Part shown: one piece after another, positions 27,122 to 40,638 of the stretch
How positions within the stretch are numbered: position 1 is the stretch's first letter
How the letters are laid out: each line of letters opens with the position of its first letter
From: Pseudomonadota bacterium
GTDB taxonomy: Bacteria > Pseudomonadota > Gammaproteobacteria > Steroidobacterales > Steroidobacteraceae
Direction: 5' to 3'
NCBI GenBank assembly: GCA_037200975.1
Contig: JBBCGI010000001.1
Coordinates: 4,485,716-4,549,715 of the forward strand
Length of the DNA: 64,000 nucleotides
Notes under the pieces: model-generated
Databases searched by the model: none
Seen by the model: the letters and a program-made list of their open reading frames with translations, nothing else
What the model was told of the DNA's origin: nothing
Made by a program: the position numbers and the translations under genes

Positions 27122-29635
27122 GTGCACAGGGACACTCAGGTGAAGTCACGGGCATTGCAGCTGCTGGTCTTGCTGCTGTGCGCGGCGTCCGTCGACGCGG
27201 GCACCACGCCGCGGTCCGTGGCTACGCACTATCTACTGGAGATGCCGGCGCAGCCGCTGGCGGCTTCACTGCAGCAGCTCGCCGAAAGCAGTGGCAAACA
27301 GATCGTGTTCCTTTCCAGCGTCACCGAAGGACTGGAGGCGCCGGCGCTGGCCGGAGAATTCACCGTGAACGACGCGCTGCAGCGATTGCTGGCTGGCTCC
27401 GGGCTCGGCTTCCGCCAGATCAACGGGCGCGCGATCGAAGTTCTGAGCGGAGTGCCCGGCGCGGCTGCCGATGCCGCAGCACCCGGTTCGCGGCCGCGCT
27501 CGGCTCGGCGCTCACGGCGTGCGGGAGCCTGGGCGCCCGAGCCGATGGAAGAAATCCTCGTGGTGGGCATGGCGGAGCAACTGGTGGCCTCGCGCATTCC
27601 AACGCCGCTGATCGATATCCCGCAGAGCGTGTCAGTGATGTCCGCCGAACAAATGCGCCAGCAGAACCAGGAGGAGCTCGGCGACGTGCTGAAACGTGCG
27701 GCCGGTGTGAGCACTCGCCGCGTGAACTCGCTGGAGATGTATTTTTACTCCCGCGGCTTTCAGATCAGTTCGTTCCACGTGGATGGCGGCGGTTCGCAGC
27801 TGCCGAGTCTCTACTCGGGCCCGACCGACTTGTCCGAGTTCGACCGCGTCGAAGTATTGCGCGGCTCGGACGCATTTTTTTCGGGCAACACCAATCCAGG
27901 TGGCGCGGTAAGCCTGGTGCGCAAGCGGCCGACGGCCACGCCGCGTGTGGAGCTGACCGCCACGCTCGGCTCCTGGAACCACCGTCGCGTGGAGCTCGAC
28001 ATGAGCGGCCCGCTGAATGGCGACGGCAGCTTGCGTGGACGGGCGGATGCCACGTACACCGACCGCGACTATTACTTCGACCGGGCGCACCTCGAGCGCA
28101 AGAAGCTCTATGGCGTGCTCGAATACGATCTCACCGAAGATTCGATGCTGACCGCCGGCGGCAGTTTTCAACGCGATGACGCGGTGCCCGCCATCGCAGG
28201 GTTGCCGCTGAACGACGACGGCAGCGATTCGCGCCTGCCGCGTAATCTGTCGCTGATAGCTCCGTGGGCGTTCTTCGATGCGGACATCGGTAATGCCTAT
28301 CTACAGTATCGCGGGCGGCCATGGGATGGCTGGACCCTGGCCGTCAATACGCAGGCGACGCGCGCCAAGGTCGACTACGGCTACGTGGCGTTCCTCGGTG
28401 CCGTGATCCGCGAAAATCGCAGCCTGGATTCGCTGCCGGCGGCTGGGTTCACCCTGCGGCCCGATATGCACACCCAGATCACGGCCGATGTCACGCTCGC
28501 TGGGGAGTTCGATTGGCTCGGACTTCGCCACGAGGTTTCATTCGGCGGCGACTATTCGCACTTCAGGGTGAACCGGAGTGTGATCGCTTACGTAGATGTC
28601 GCGCGGCTCGAGAATGTGTACGACTTCGACCCGCGCAACTATCCCGATCCGCGCCGCGCCGGGCTGCCACCGGCCTGGTTGGCGCAGACGCTGCAGCTCG
28701 AGCAATACGGTGTGTTCGCATCCTGGCGTGTGCACCTGGGGGAACGCTGGAGCACCACGCTGGGCGGCCGGCTGTCGACCGATGTATTCGACGGCGCGGC
28801 CACAATCGGCATCAACCAAGGAGTCAACGCGGGACTTGAGTTGCAGGACGAAGTCACCTTCGGCAGCAGCGATGTGCGAACGCCGTACGCCGCGGTCATG
28901 TACCGCATCGACGGGCACCACACCTTGTACACCAGCCTCGCCGACGTATATCTCACCCAGAGCACGCGCCTGGCAGTGGACGGTTCGAAGCTCCCGCCCG
29001 CGCATGGCGTGAACCTGGAGACCGGCATCAAGGGCGTATGGCGGGATGGCGCGCTGAACGGATTTCTCGCGCTGTACCGGATCGCACAACGGGGACTCCC
29101 GTTTTCGGTGCGTTGGCCGGGACGCCCGGCGGACAGGCCCCCTAACTGCTGCTATCGCGGCGCGACGTCCTACAGCTATGGCGTGGAACTCGATCTGAAC
29201 GGCCAACTGGTGCCCGGCCTGCTGGTCGGCGGCGGCTACACCTACAACGTGAACGAACGCGCCATCGGTGGGCGGCTCGAATCGCCGACGCCGCGGCACA
29301 TGCTCAAACTCTGGACCAGCTGGGAGCTGCCGGGCGCGCTGGCGAACTGGTCGCTCGGCGGCAGCCTGCGCGCGCAGAATCGCGCCGCGAGCGGCATACA
29401 ACAGTACTGCTACTCGGGCAGAACACCGCAATGCCGGGACATCGAGCTCTTCCAGGAGCCATTCGCGGTGCTGGATTTGCGCGGCGGCTACCAGCTCAAC
29501 GAAAACTGGCGGCTGGCGCTCTCGGTCAACAACGTGTTCGACAAGATCTACTACGATTCGATCACGGCACCACTGACCAATGGGTGGTACGGCGAGCCGC
29601 GCAACCTGTTGCTGCGTGTGGACGGCACCTTCTAA
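27122..29635 (+). CDS. TonB-dependent receptor with STN domain
   Basis: 837 residues from GTG 27122 (AGGG seven bases upstream; GTG 27140 is an alternative). A signal peptide (LQLLVLLLCAASVDA) is followed by a secretin/TonB N-terminal (STN) domain (about 40-100; PAQPLAASLQQLAESSGKQI), a Ser/Arg/Ala linker, the plug domain (TPLIDIPQSVSVMSAEQM, VEVLRGSDAFFSG) and a 22-strand barrel ending in aromatic Phe (LLLRVDGTF). FpvA/FecA-like siderophore receptors have this layout, and STN normally signals to a FecR/FecI pair. No such pair is adjacent. Iron-siderophore uptake is the best guess. Confidence 0.9.
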   Translation: MHRDTQVKSRALQLLVLLLCAASVDAGTTPRSVATHYLLEMPAQPLAASLQQLAESSGKQIVFLSSVTEGLEAPALAGEFTVNDALQRLLAGSGLGFRQINGRAIEVLSGVPGAAADAAAPGSRPRSARRSRRAGAWAPEPMEEILVVGMAEQLVASRIPTPLIDIPQSVSVMSAEQMRQQNQEELGDVLKRAAGVSTRRVNSLEMYFYSRGFQISSFHVDGGGSQLPSLYSGPTDLSEFDRVEVLRGSDAFFSGNTNPGGAVSLVRKRPTATPRVELTATLGSWNHRRVELDMSGPLNGDGSLRGRADATYTDRDYYFDRAHLERKKLYGVLEYDLTEDSMLTAGGSFQRDDAVPAIAGLPLNDDGSDSRLPRNLSLIAPWAFFDADIGNAYLQYRGRPWDGWTLAVNTQATRAKVDYGYVAFLGAVIRENRSLDSLPAAGFTLRPDMHTQITADVTLAGEFDWLGLRHEVSFGGDYSHFRVNRSVIAYVDVARLENVYDFDPRNYPDPRRAGLPPAWLAQTLQLEQYGVFASWRVHLGERWSTTLGGRLSTDVFDGAATIGINQGVNAGLELQDEVTFGSSDVRTPYAAVMYRIDGHHTLYTSLADVYLTQSTRLAVDGSKLPPAHGVNLETGIKGVWRDGALNGFLALYRIAQRGLPFSVRWPGRPADRPPNCCYRGATSYSYGVELDLNGQLVPGLLVGGGYTYNVNERAIGGRLESPTPRHMLKLWTSWELPGALANWSLGGSLRAQNRAASGIQQYCYSGRTPQCRDIELFQEPFAVLDLRGGYQLNENWRLALSVNNVFDKIYYDSITAPLTNGWYGEPRNLLLRVDGTF

Positions 29636-29699
29636 CAAGCTGCGGCCCGCGGGCGATGGCGGCGCGTGGCAAGATAGCGGCCCGCACCAGGAGAGAAAA

Positions 29700-30833
29700 A
29701 TGCGTGAATCGATTGGCCGCGCGGCTTCGGTTGCGGCGACTGGATTGTTTGCCATGGCGGTGAACGCGGACGACGCCGTCGCACCCGATCCGCAGACCAT
29801 CGAGGTCGTGCGCGAGATGGGCCTGCTCGAAGGCCCGGTCGCGTTACGCGATATGCCGGGGTGGCGCGCCCCGAGGAAAATCGTGCTGACCGGCCTTGGC
29901 AATCTCGACGCCATGAAGGCCGTCGCTCCGGGTGTCGAATTCATCGTCGTCAAGGGTCCGAAAGAAATGGCCGCCCAGGCTGCGGACGCCGACGCGATCT
30001 TCTCCGGTGATGACGTGGTGTGCGACGACCGCGTGTTGGCCGCCGCGAAAAACGTGCGGTGGGTGGCCGTGTATTCGGCGGGAGTCGAGTCCTGCCTCGG
30101 CAAGCCAGCGCTCGAACGCCCGGGCGTCACGGTCACGAACATGCGCGCGGTGGCGGGACCGGTCATGGCCGAGCACACCATCGCGCTGGCCTACGCGCTC
30201 GCGCGCGGGCTGCAGGTGTCGATTGCCCGGCAGGCACGCGGCGAAGGCTGGGGCGGCGGGTTCGCGGGCTCACAACCACAGTCGCTGACCGGCAAGACGC
30301 TGCTCGTCGTGGGTCTCGGCGGCACCGGTCTCGAAGTCGCGGAACGCGCGCACGGACTCGGCATGGAAGTCATCGCAACGCGCGCCAGCTCACGTGAAGG
30401 GCCGGCGTATGTGAAACACGTGGGGCTCTCGGTGGAGCTGCCGACGCTCATCGCACAGGCCGACGTGGTGGTCGCCACGTTGCCGCTGACCCCGGCGACT
30501 ACCAACCTTTTCGACGCAAAGATGTTCGCGCGCATGAAGAAGTCCGCGTTCTTCATCAACGTGGGCCGCGGCGGCAGTGTCGTGACCGACGACCTCGTCG
30601 CGGCACTCAACAACGGCGTCATCGCCGGTGCCGGGCTCGACGTCACCGAACCCGAGCCGTTGCCGAAGGACCATCCGCTGTGGAAGGCGAAGAACATCAT
30701 CATCACGCCGCACATGGCGCCGCTATCCGATCTCGGCCAGGCGACGCGGGTGCTGCTCCTGCGGGAGCAGCTGCGCCGGTTCGCCACTGGCGACAAACTA
30801 CTGGCGGTTGTCGATTTCAAGAAGGGGTACTAG
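29700..30833 (+). CDS. D-2-hydroxyacid dehydrogenase family protein with signal peptide
   Basis: 377 residues from ATG 29700 (AGGAGAG upstream). The N terminus (MRESIGRAASVAATGLFAMAVNADD) looks like a cleavable signal peptide, unusual for an NAD-dependent enzyme. The NAD-binding motif is VVGLGGTGLEVA; Arg is in INVGRGGSVV, Glu in DVTEPEPL and His in ITPHMAPLSD, the expected catalytic Arg-Glu-His. Three bases separate it from the next gene, also secreted. Substrate unknown; a redox role in the periplasm would need a retained cofactor, as in Tat-exported oxidoreductases. Confidence 0.8.
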   Translation: MRESIGRAASVAATGLFAMAVNADDAVAPDPQTIEVVREMGLLEGPVALRDMPGWRAPRKIVLTGLGNLDAMKAVAPGVEFIVVKGPKEMAAQAADADAIFSGDDVVCDDRVLAAAKNVRWVAVYSAGVESCLGKPALERPGVTVTNMRAVAGPVMAEHTIALAYALARGLQVSIARQARGEGWGGGFAGSQPQSLTGKTLLVVGLGGTGLEVAERAHGLGMEVIATRASSREGPAYVKHVGLSVELPTLIAQADVVVATLPLTPATTNLFDAKMFARMKKSAFFINVGRGGSVVTDDLVAALNNGVIAGAGLDVTEPEPLPKDHPLWKAKNIIITPHMAPLSDLGQATRVLLLREQLRRFATGDKLLAVVDFKKGY

Positions 30834-30836
30834 CCC

Positions 30837-31838
30837 GTGCACTGCTGGCGGCCGATCCTGGGAATTTCGGCGCTGGTGGTGTGCGCTCTGGCGCGGGCAG
30901 CCGGGCCGGCGCCCATCATCGACATGCATCTGCACGCGCACACGCTCGAGGATTACGGCGGAGGCGGGCGCGTGTGCACGAGCAACGAGCCCATCGAGTG
31001 GCCGGGCGTGGATCCGCGGCAACCGATCACGATCGACGCGGTCATGCAATGCGCACATCCGGTCGAGTCCGCGAGTTCCGATGACGCGGTGATGCGCGAA
31101 TCGCTGGCCGCGCTCGAACGGCGCAACATCTTCGCCGTCACATCGGGGCCGCTCGAGGTCGTCGAGAAGTGGCGCGCGGCGGCGCCGCGGCGCGTGATCC
31201 CGGCGATTTCGTTCCTGACGGAACCGGCGCGCAATCCCGCCGAGTTGAGAAAACTATTCGCCGCCGGCAAGTTCGCGGTATTCGCGGAGATCGGCGCGCA
31301 GTACCGTGGCCTGCAACTCGATCACGCCTCGCTTGAGCCGTTCTTCGCGCTGGCCGAGGAGCTCGACATTCCGGTCGGTGTGCATCTCGGCGAGGGCCCG
31401 CCCGGCGGGCCGCACGTGGGCGGTTATACCGATTACCGCGCAGCGCTTGGCAATCCTCTGCAACTCGAGTCCGTGCTCGTCAAACATCCGAAGCTGCGCC
31501 TGTATGTGATGCACTACGGCTCGCCGTTCGTCGACGACATGATCGCCTTGCTGTATTCGCATCCGCAGGTGTTCGTCGACGTCGCGCAGAACGACTGGGG
31601 ATTTCCGCGCGCGCATTTCTATTCGCAGCTCGAGCGGCTGGTCGATGCCGGCTTCGGCAAACGCATCCTGTGGGGTTCCGATCAGATGGTCTGGCCGGGC
31701 ACCATCGAGGTGGCCATCGATACGATCGAGAAGGCGCCGTTCCTGACGCCTGCGCAGAAACGCGACATCTTCTACAACAACGCCGCACGGTTTCTGCGAC
31801 TGACACCCGCCGAAAGGGCCGCTCAGCTCGCGCCGTAG
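30837..31838 (+). CDS. Exported amidohydrolase (amidohydrolase-2 / PTE-like TIM barrel)
   Basis: 333 residues, GTG start with AAGGGG upstream. A signal peptide (WRPILGISALVVCALARAAG) precedes a TIM-barrel hydrolase with an intact HxH metal motif (IIDMHLHAHTLED), VGVHLGEG, VMHYGSPFVDDM and the late Asp in WGSDQMVWPG. This is the amidohydrolase_2 layout found in lactonases, hydratases and decarboxylases. It is tightly coupled to the preceding hydroxyacid dehydrogenase, which suggests a hydrolysis-plus-redox pair in the periplasm. Ends convergent with an M20 peptidase gene. Confidence 0.75.
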   Translation: MHCWRPILGISALVVCALARAAGPAPIIDMHLHAHTLEDYGGGGRVCTSNEPIEWPGVDPRQPITIDAVMQCAHPVESASSDDAVMRESLAALERRNIFAVTSGPLEVVEKWRAAAPRRVIPAISFLTEPARNPAELRKLFAAGKFAVFAEIGAQYRGLQLDHASLEPFFALAEELDIPVGVHLGEGPPGGPHVGGYTDYRAALGNPLQLESVLVKHPKLRLYVMHYGSPFVDDMIALLYSHPQVFVDVAQNDWGFPRAHFYSQLERLVDAGFGKRILWGSDQMVWPGTIEVAIDTIEKAPFLTPAQKRDIFYNNAARFLRLTPAERAAQLAP

Positions 31839-31850
31839 CGGCCGCGCGCG

Positions 31851-33296
31851 TTACTTGCCGCCGGCGTATTGCTTCGTGAGCCGGTAGAGGAACTCTCGGC
31901 CTTCGATCAACGCCTGCACGCGCATGCGTTCGTTGAGTCCATGCGCGTTGCCGGTCGCACCATCGCCGAACATTCCGGAGACGCCATAGGTCGGGATGCC
32001 CGCGGGCGTGAGGAAGCGGCCGTCGGTCGCGCCAGCGCTGATGGTCGGGATGACCGGGACGCCGGGAAACATGTCGCGGCTCAATGCTTCGATCGGCCCC
32101 ATCACTTCGCGTGACAGCGGCGGCGGCGCACCGGGAGTCTCGGGCTTCGCCTGGAACTCGACCGTGACGCCGGGATCGCCGATCACGCGCACGAGTTCCT
32201 CCAGAATCTCGGTCTGTTTGTGTCCGGGGAAGATGCGGCAGTTCACGTTGGCGGTCGCGCGCTGCGGCAGCGCGTTCGGCGCGTGTCCGCCGTTGATCTG
32301 CGTGGCCACGCAATTGGTATGCAGGATGGCGTTCGACGACGGGTCCTTGAGCAGCCGGGCGATGGCCGCTTCGTCGCCGGCTGTCGCCGCTGCGATCATG
32401 TCCGCGCCCACGGTGCCGCCTTCGATCGCGCCGAACTTCTCGAAGTACGCGCGCGAGGTGTCGTTGAATTCCACCTTGAAGGCGTGCGCTTCGATCTTGT
32501 CGAGCGCGTGCGCCAGCTGATAGATGGCGTTGTCAGGCGTAGGCCGCGCGGAATGCCCGCCCTTGTTGGCGGTAGATAGCGTGAAATCCTGGTAGACCTT
32601 TTCCGCCGCGAGCACTGACACGTAGCGATACGCACCGGTCTTCTGGTCGTACCGTCCGCCGCCGCCCTCGTTGAGCGCGAACGCGGCATCGATGAGGCCG
32701 CGATGATTTTCGATCAGGTATTTGACGCCGTTGAACACGTTCGGCGTTTCCTCGCCGCAGGTGAGCGCCAGCTTGATGCCGCGCTTCGGCCGGTAACCGT
32801 CCTTCTTGAAGCGCACCATCATGTCGGTGAACACGGCGGCCATCGCCTTGTCGTCCGACGCGCCGCGCGCATAGAAGAAGCCGTCTTCCTCGATGAGTTT
32901 GAATGGATCGCGCACCCATTCCTCGCGCTTCGCCTCGACCACGTCGATATGCGCGAGCAGCAGCAAAGGTTTGAGCTTCTGGTCCGTGCCGGGCAGCAGC
33001 GCGATGAGGTTGCCTTGTTTTGGCCAGCCTTCCGGCACGACCACCTGCGCCTCGGACTCGGCGTATCCCGCAGCCGTCAGGCGCGCCTTCATCGCCGTCG
33101 CGGCGTCGGTGCACGAACCCGCCGACAATGTCGTATTGATCTCGACGAGTTCCCGGTAGAGCGACCGGAATTCCGGCTCACCGGCGCGCGCCTGCCTGGA
33201 TGCCGCTGTCTGGCGGCTCGCGGTGATGTCCGCGGCCTGCACTGCGGTGAGAATCGACAGCGAACCCAGAATCGCGATGACCATACGCTTGAGCAC
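31851..33296 (-). CDS. Exported M20-family metallopeptidase
   Basis: 481 residues, with GGAGAAGA before the ATG. A signal peptide (MVIAILGSLSILTAVQAA) is followed by the M20 catalytic domain: zinc ligands in LLLAHIDVVEA, GASDDKAM and CGEETPN, a possible ligand in the NEGGGG segment, and the final His in GNAHGLNER. The dimerisation lid lies in the middle (about 240-350; ANKGGHSARPT). Such enzymes trim dipeptides or N-acyl amino acids in the periplasm. It lies 24 bases downstream of the enolase-superfamily gene on the same strand, so they may be co-transcribed. Confidence 0.9.
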   Translation of the reverse strand: MLKRMVIAILGSLSILTAVQAADITASRQTAASRQARAGEPEFRSLYRELVEINTTLSAGSCTDAATAMKARLTAAGYAESEAQVVVPEGWPKQGNLIALLPGTDQKLKPLLLLAHIDVVEAKREEWVRDPFKLIEEDGFFYARGASDDKAMAAVFTDMMVRFKKDGYRPKRGIKLALTCGEETPNVFNGVKYLIENHRGLIDAAFALNEGGGGRYDQKTGAYRYVSVLAAEKVYQDFTLSTANKGGHSARPTPDNAIYQLAHALDKIEAHAFKVEFNDTSRAYFEKFGAIEGGTVGADMIAAATAGDEAAIARLLKDPSSNAILHTNCVATQINGGHAPNALPQRATANVNCRIFPGHKQTEILEELVRVIGDPGVTVEFQAKPETPGAPPPLSREVMGPIEALSRDMFPGVPVIPTISAGATDGRFLTPAGIPTYGVSGMFGDGATGNAHGLNERMRVQALIEGREFLYRLTKQYAGGK

Positions 33297-33320
33297 ATTC
33301 TTCTCCGTGGAGCGGGGGAA

Positions 33321-34619
33321 TCAGACCGACGTCAACACTTCCTGCTTCTCGACCTTGGCCGGATCGAATTCGATACCGAAGCCGGGTTTCTCGGACAGCT
33401 GCACGAGACCATTGGTGGTGAGCAGCGGGTCTTTCATGAAATGCAGCTTCTCGGGCACATGGTTGATGAGGTACTCGCCGAAAGGGCACACCGACGGCGA
33501 CTGGCTGGCCACGATGTGCAACGCGGCGTGCACGTTGTGGCAATGGGGCAGTAGTTTGACGCCGTGCACCGAGGCCAGGTGCGCGATCTTCACCGTCTCG
33601 CTCACGCCGCCACACCATTCCGGATCCGCCTGGATGAACTGCAAGGCGTCGGCCTTGAAGAACTGCTCGGCCTCCCAGCGTCCGTACAGGTGTTCGCCGG
33701 TGGCGATCGGAATCGTCGTCGACTTCGACAGGCGGATGAAGCTCTCGAGATCCGACATGGGCACGGCTTCTTCGACGAAGTAGGGGCGGTACTGCTCGAC
33801 CTTGCGGCACCACTCGAGCGCGTACTGCAGATCCCAGCCTTGGTAGGCGTCGAACATGAGCTGCACGTCGTCGCCCACCGCCTCGCGCAGCGCCTTGACC
33901 AGCTGCACGTTCAGATCCATGCCGCGCGCGCCATCGCCCGGGCCGTAACCCAGGAACCATTTCTGCTGGATGAAGCCGTCCTTCTTCAATTGCGCGGCGC
34001 GTTTGCCCGCGAGCGGCGGATCCACCGAGAAGCCGAGGCAGCTGCCGTACACGCGCACCGGCAATTGCGTCGGCCCGCCCAGCAGGCGGAACACGGGTGC
34101 ATCGAAGTGCCGGCCGCGCAGATCCCACAGCGCATTGTCGATGTAGCTGATGGCCATCATGAAATGGCTGGCGCGCGAATGCCGGTTGGAGCGGTACATC
34201 TGGTCCCAGATGCGCTCGACGGCGAGCGCGTTCTGGCCGATGACCAGCGGCCGCAGCGTGCCTAACAACACCGGCAACGCTTCCTTGTCGACCGCGCCGT
34301 ACAGGCCCTCGAGGCCGCCCTTGGTGCGAATGCGGACATAGAAATGCGACAGCGGCCGGCTTTCGGGCCGCGTGCCCTCGGGTGGATCCTTGAACGGCTT
34401 CGGGCGCCGCTCCGCGTACACGTGCAGCGGATTCACCTGGTATTGGCGGTTGAGACCGGGCACGAGCTCATGAGTACCCGAGACCTTCACGATCTCGACT
34501 TCACTGATGACCAGGTCGTCGAGCGTGGCCGCCGCGGCGAACGCGTCACGCGTGAATGCCGGCAGAAAAGCGAACGCCGCTCCCGTACCCAGCGTTTCCA
34601 GAAATTCGCGGCGTCTCAT
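33321..34619 (-). CDS. Tat-exported mandelate racemase/enolase-superfamily protein
   Basis: 432 residues from ATG 34619 (AGGGGAG upstream); the longer open frame adds 35 unlikely residues. MRRREFLETLGTGAAFAF is a twin-arginine-like signal. The enolase-superfamily barrel carries a Lys-containing stretch (QKWFLGYG), metal ligands in LMFDAYQGW, FVEEAVP and ATGEHLYG, and the catalytic His candidate in LLPHCHNVHAAL, the pattern of mandelate racemase and sugar-acid dehydratases. The substrate is probably a sugar acid or an aromatic hydroxy acid. Secretion of an enolase-superfamily enzyme is unusual and matches other Tat-borne enzymes in this window. Confidence 0.85.
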   Translation of the reverse strand: MRRREFLETLGTGAAFAFLPAFTRDAFAAAATLDDLVISEVEIVKVSGTHELVPGLNRQYQVNPLHVYAERRPKPFKDPPEGTRPESRPLSHFYVRIRTKGGLEGLYGAVDKEALPVLLGTLRPLVIGQNALAVERIWDQMYRSNRHSRASHFMMAISYIDNALWDLRGRHFDAPVFRLLGGPTQLPVRVYGSCLGFSVDPPLAGKRAAQLKKDGFIQQKWFLGYGPGDGARGMDLNVQLVKALREAVGDDVQLMFDAYQGWDLQYALEWCRKVEQYRPYFVEEAVPMSDLESFIRLSKSTTIPIATGEHLYGRWEAEQFFKADALQFIQADPEWCGGVSETVKIAHLASVHGVKLLPHCHNVHAALHIVASQSPSVCPFGEYLINHVPEKLHFMKDPLLTTNGLVQLSEKPGFGIEFDPAKVEKQEVLTSV

Positions 34620-34671
34620 AGCGGCTCCCCTTCGAACGAATGAGCGAGCTTGTGGAACGTGCGCGCCGGCG

Positions 34672-35226
34672 TCAATCGGCGGCGAGGTCTTTGTAGAAGA
34701 ACACGGTGTCGCAGAGCGGGCCATCGGGCATCAGCGCGTATTTCGGAATGATGCCGACGCGTTGCCAACCGCCGCGCTCGTAGAGCCGCTCGGCTGCGGC
34801 GCTGGCCGTATCGAGCACGAGCAAAGTCCTGCCGGCATCGCGGGCGGCCTTTTCCACCGCGGCGAGCAACAGGGCTCCGACGCCTTTGCCGCGAGCGCGG
34901 CGGAGCACGAGCATTTTTTCGACGTCCGCGCGATGCGGCTGATTCTCCGCGACGGGCCAGACGGCCTGCGCTGTCCCGACGATGGTTCCGTGCACGTCTT
35001 CGGCGACGACCAGCACGCGTTCGCCGCGCGACACGCCGCCAGCGACTTCGCGCCAGAAGTCCGCAGCCTTCGGCATCGTCATCGGCTGCATGAAGCTCAC
35101 CGAGGCGCCGCCTTCGACGCAATCGATGAGCAGATCGCAGAGTCCGGCGAATTCGCGCGACGTCACGACTTCGAGTTTGCGAACCGCGACCGTGTTGTCC
35201 ATGCCATCGAATGTACTGGATGGCAT
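34672..35226 (-). CDS. GNAT-family N-acetyltransferase
   Basis: 184 residues from ATG 35226, or 176 from ATG 35202 (MDNTVAVRKLEV); neither start has a strong ribosome site. The GNAT fold is visible: the beta strand before the acetyl-CoA loop (VEKMLVLRRARGKGVGALLL, pyrophosphate loop RRARGKG) and the later LLVLDTASAAAERLYERGGW segment. Acceptor unknown. It lies 21 bases downstream of pobA, so it may belong to the aromatic catabolic transcript by position only. Confidence 0.8.
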   Translation of the reverse strand: MPSSTFDGMDNTVAVRKLEVVTSREFAGLCDLLIDCVEGGASVSFMQPMTMPKAADFWREVAGGVSRGERVLVVAEDVHGTIVGTAQAVWPVAENQPHRADVEKMLVLRRARGKGVGALLLAAVEKAARDAGRTLLVLDTASAAAERLYERGGWQRVGIIPKYALMPDGPLCDTVFFYKDLAAD

Positions 35227-35247
35227 TCGGATTGCGCCAGCCGGCGC

Positions 35248-37472
<2,225 letters not shown>

Positions 37473-37485
37473 GGGTTGTTCCTGT

Positions 37486-38797
<1,312 letters not shown>

Positions 38798-38851
38798 GAG
38801 CGCAACGTCCCGTGTCGTCATGCGCTGTTAGTATAGGCGCCGGAAACCCCT

Positions 38852-39937
38852 ATGCAGCGTCCGATCCCCTGTTGGTTCATGCGTGGCGGCACCTCACGGG
38901 GCCCGTTCTTCCGCGCCTCCGATCTGCCATCCGACATCGTCGCGCGCGATCGCGTGCTGCTCGCCGTCATGGGCTCGCCCGATGTCCGGCAGATCGACGG
39001 CCTGGGTGGCGCGGACCCGCTCACCAGCAAGGCGGGCATCGTGAAACCCGGCACCGGCGACATCGACCTCGAATTTCTGTTTGCCCAGGTGTCTATCAAG
39101 GACGCTTCCGTGGACACCACTCCGAATTGCGGCAACATGCTCGCCGCGGTCGTGCCCTTTGCGATCGAGAGCGGCATGGTGAAGGCGGGCGAGGACGTGA
39201 CGACGTTGCGGGTGCTCACGCTCAACACCGATACGTTGTGCGACATTGAAGTGCAGACGCCGGGTGGCCGCGTGGAATATGCCGGCGACGCGCGCATCGA
39301 CGGCGTTCCCGGCACGGCCGCGCCCATCAACATCACGTTTCTGGATACCGCGGGCTCGGTGTGCGGCGCGCTGTTTCCCACCGGCAATCACCTCGATCGC
39401 ATCGATGGCCTGGCCGTGACCTGCATCGACAACGGCATGCCGGTGGTCATCATGCTCGCCACCGATCTTGGCGTAACCGGTTACGAGTCGCGCGATGAGC
39501 TCAACGCGAACGACGCTCTCAAGAAGCGCATCGAATCGATCCGCCTCGCCGCCGGTCCTCTCATGAAGTTGGGCGACGTCACGCACAAGGTGGTGCCCAA
39601 GATGTGCCTGGTGGCCGCGCCGCGTGCGGGCGGCCACATCTGCACGCGAACTTTTATCCCGCACACCTGCCATTCCGCCGTCGGCGTGCTGGGTGCGGTG
39701 ACGGTGGCGACCGCGGCGGTGACGCCGGGCACGGTCGCGCGGCGCATCGCGCGCGTGGCGCCGGGGCCGAACAAGCTGATCTCGGTCGAACACCCGAGCG
39801 GCGAGTTCACGGTCGCACTCGAGATGAATGCGCATCATCCGGACGAAGTGGCGCGCGCGTCATTGCTGCGCACCGCCCGGCTCATCATGCGCGGCGAAGT
39901 ATTGATCCCCGATGGAGTCTGGACAGGTGAATCATGA
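38852..39937 (+). CDS. ligU: 4-oxalomesaconate tautomerase (PrpF family)
   Basis: 361 residues, PrpF/DUF453 isomerase fold. Conserved points are [14 protein letters not shown] at the start, [16 protein letters not shown] with the Cys, NHLDRIDGL, and [13 protein letters not shown]. LigU/GalD interconverts tautomers or double-bond isomers of 4-oxalomesaconate so the hydratase can act. Its stop overlaps the start of ligK by four bases. First gene of a six-gene rightward operon to the aldo/keto reductase. Confidence 0.9.
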   Translation: MQRPIPCWFMRGGTSRGPFFRASDLPSDIVARDRVLLAVMGSPDVRQIDGLGGADPLTSKAGIVKPGTGDIDLEFLFAQVSIKDASVDTTPNCGNMLAAVVPFAIESGMVKAGEDVTTLRVLTLNTDTLCDIEVQTPGGRVEYAGDARIDGVPGTAAPINITFLDTAGSVCGALFPTGNHLDRIDGLAVTCIDNGMPVVIMLATDLGVTGYESRDELNANDALKKRIESIRLAAGPLMKLGDVTHKVVPKMCLVAAPRAGGHICTRTFIPHTCHSAVGVLGAVTVATAAVTPGTVARRIARVAPGPNKLISVEHPSGEFTVALEMNAHHPDEVARASLLRTARLIMRGEVLIPDGVWTGES

Positions 39938-40638
39938 TCGGTAAATCCGGCGTGGCAGTGCGCCACATCCAGCGTGCCCCGGCCGCCGCGGTCGTGCAAC
40001 TGGCGAAACTCGGCGTCGCGACCGTCCACGAGGCCATGGCGCGTGTCGGCCTGCTGGCGCCGTACATGCGGCCTATCTACCCGGGCGCGCGGGTGTGCGG
40101 CCCGGCGGTCACCGTGCTCGGGCATCCGGGCGATAACTGGATGCTGCACGTCGCGGCCGAGCTGTTGCAGCAGGGCGACGTGGTGGTGATGGGTTTGTCG
40201 TCCGCCAACGCCGACGGAATGTTTGGCGACCTGCTGGCGACGTCGTTCCGCGCGCGCGGCGCGCTCGGCCTGGTAATCGACGCCAGCGTGCGCGACACGG
40301 CCGAGTTGCGCGAAATGCAGTTCCCCGTCTGGTCGAAGCAGGTGAATGCCAAGGGCACGATCAAGGCGACGGTGGGTTCGGTGAACACGCCCATCCTGTG
40401 TGCCGGGGCGCTGGTGAATCCGGGAGATGTCATCGTCGGCGATGACGACGGCCTGGTCGTGGTGCCGGCCGCGCAGGCCGCCGACGTTGCCCAGGCCGCG
40501 CAGGCACGCGAAGCCAAGGAAACGGCCATGCGCGCCCGCCTCAAGGCCGGAGAATTGGGCCTCGATATCTATGACATGCGCGCGAAACTCGCCGCGGCCG
40601 GCCTCAAGTACTACGACAAGCCCGAAGACGTGAAGTGA
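39934..40638 (+). CDS. ligK: 4-carboxy-4-hydroxy-2-oxoadipate aldolase
   Basis: 234 residues, RraA-like class II aldolase. It shows [29 protein letters not shown], and the metal/substrate segment [20 protein letters not shown] with the Arg-Asp of the family. It splits the pathway's last six-carbon acid to pyruvate and oxaloacetate. The tail ([17 protein letters not shown]) is typical of LigK. Overlaps ligU by four bases and ligI by four bases (GTGA), so the three are tightly coupled. Confidence 0.93.
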   Translation: MIGKSGVAVRHIQRAPAAAVVQLAKLGVATVHEAMARVGLLAPYMRPIYPGARVCGPAVTVLGHPGDNWMLHVAAELLQQGDVVVMGLSSANADGMFGDLLATSFRARGALGLVIDASVRDTAELREMQFPVWSKQVNAKGTIKATVGSVNTPILCAGALVNPGDVIVGDDDGLVVVPAAQAADVAQAAQAREAKETAMRARLKAGELGLDIYDMRAKLAAAGLKYYDKPEDVK

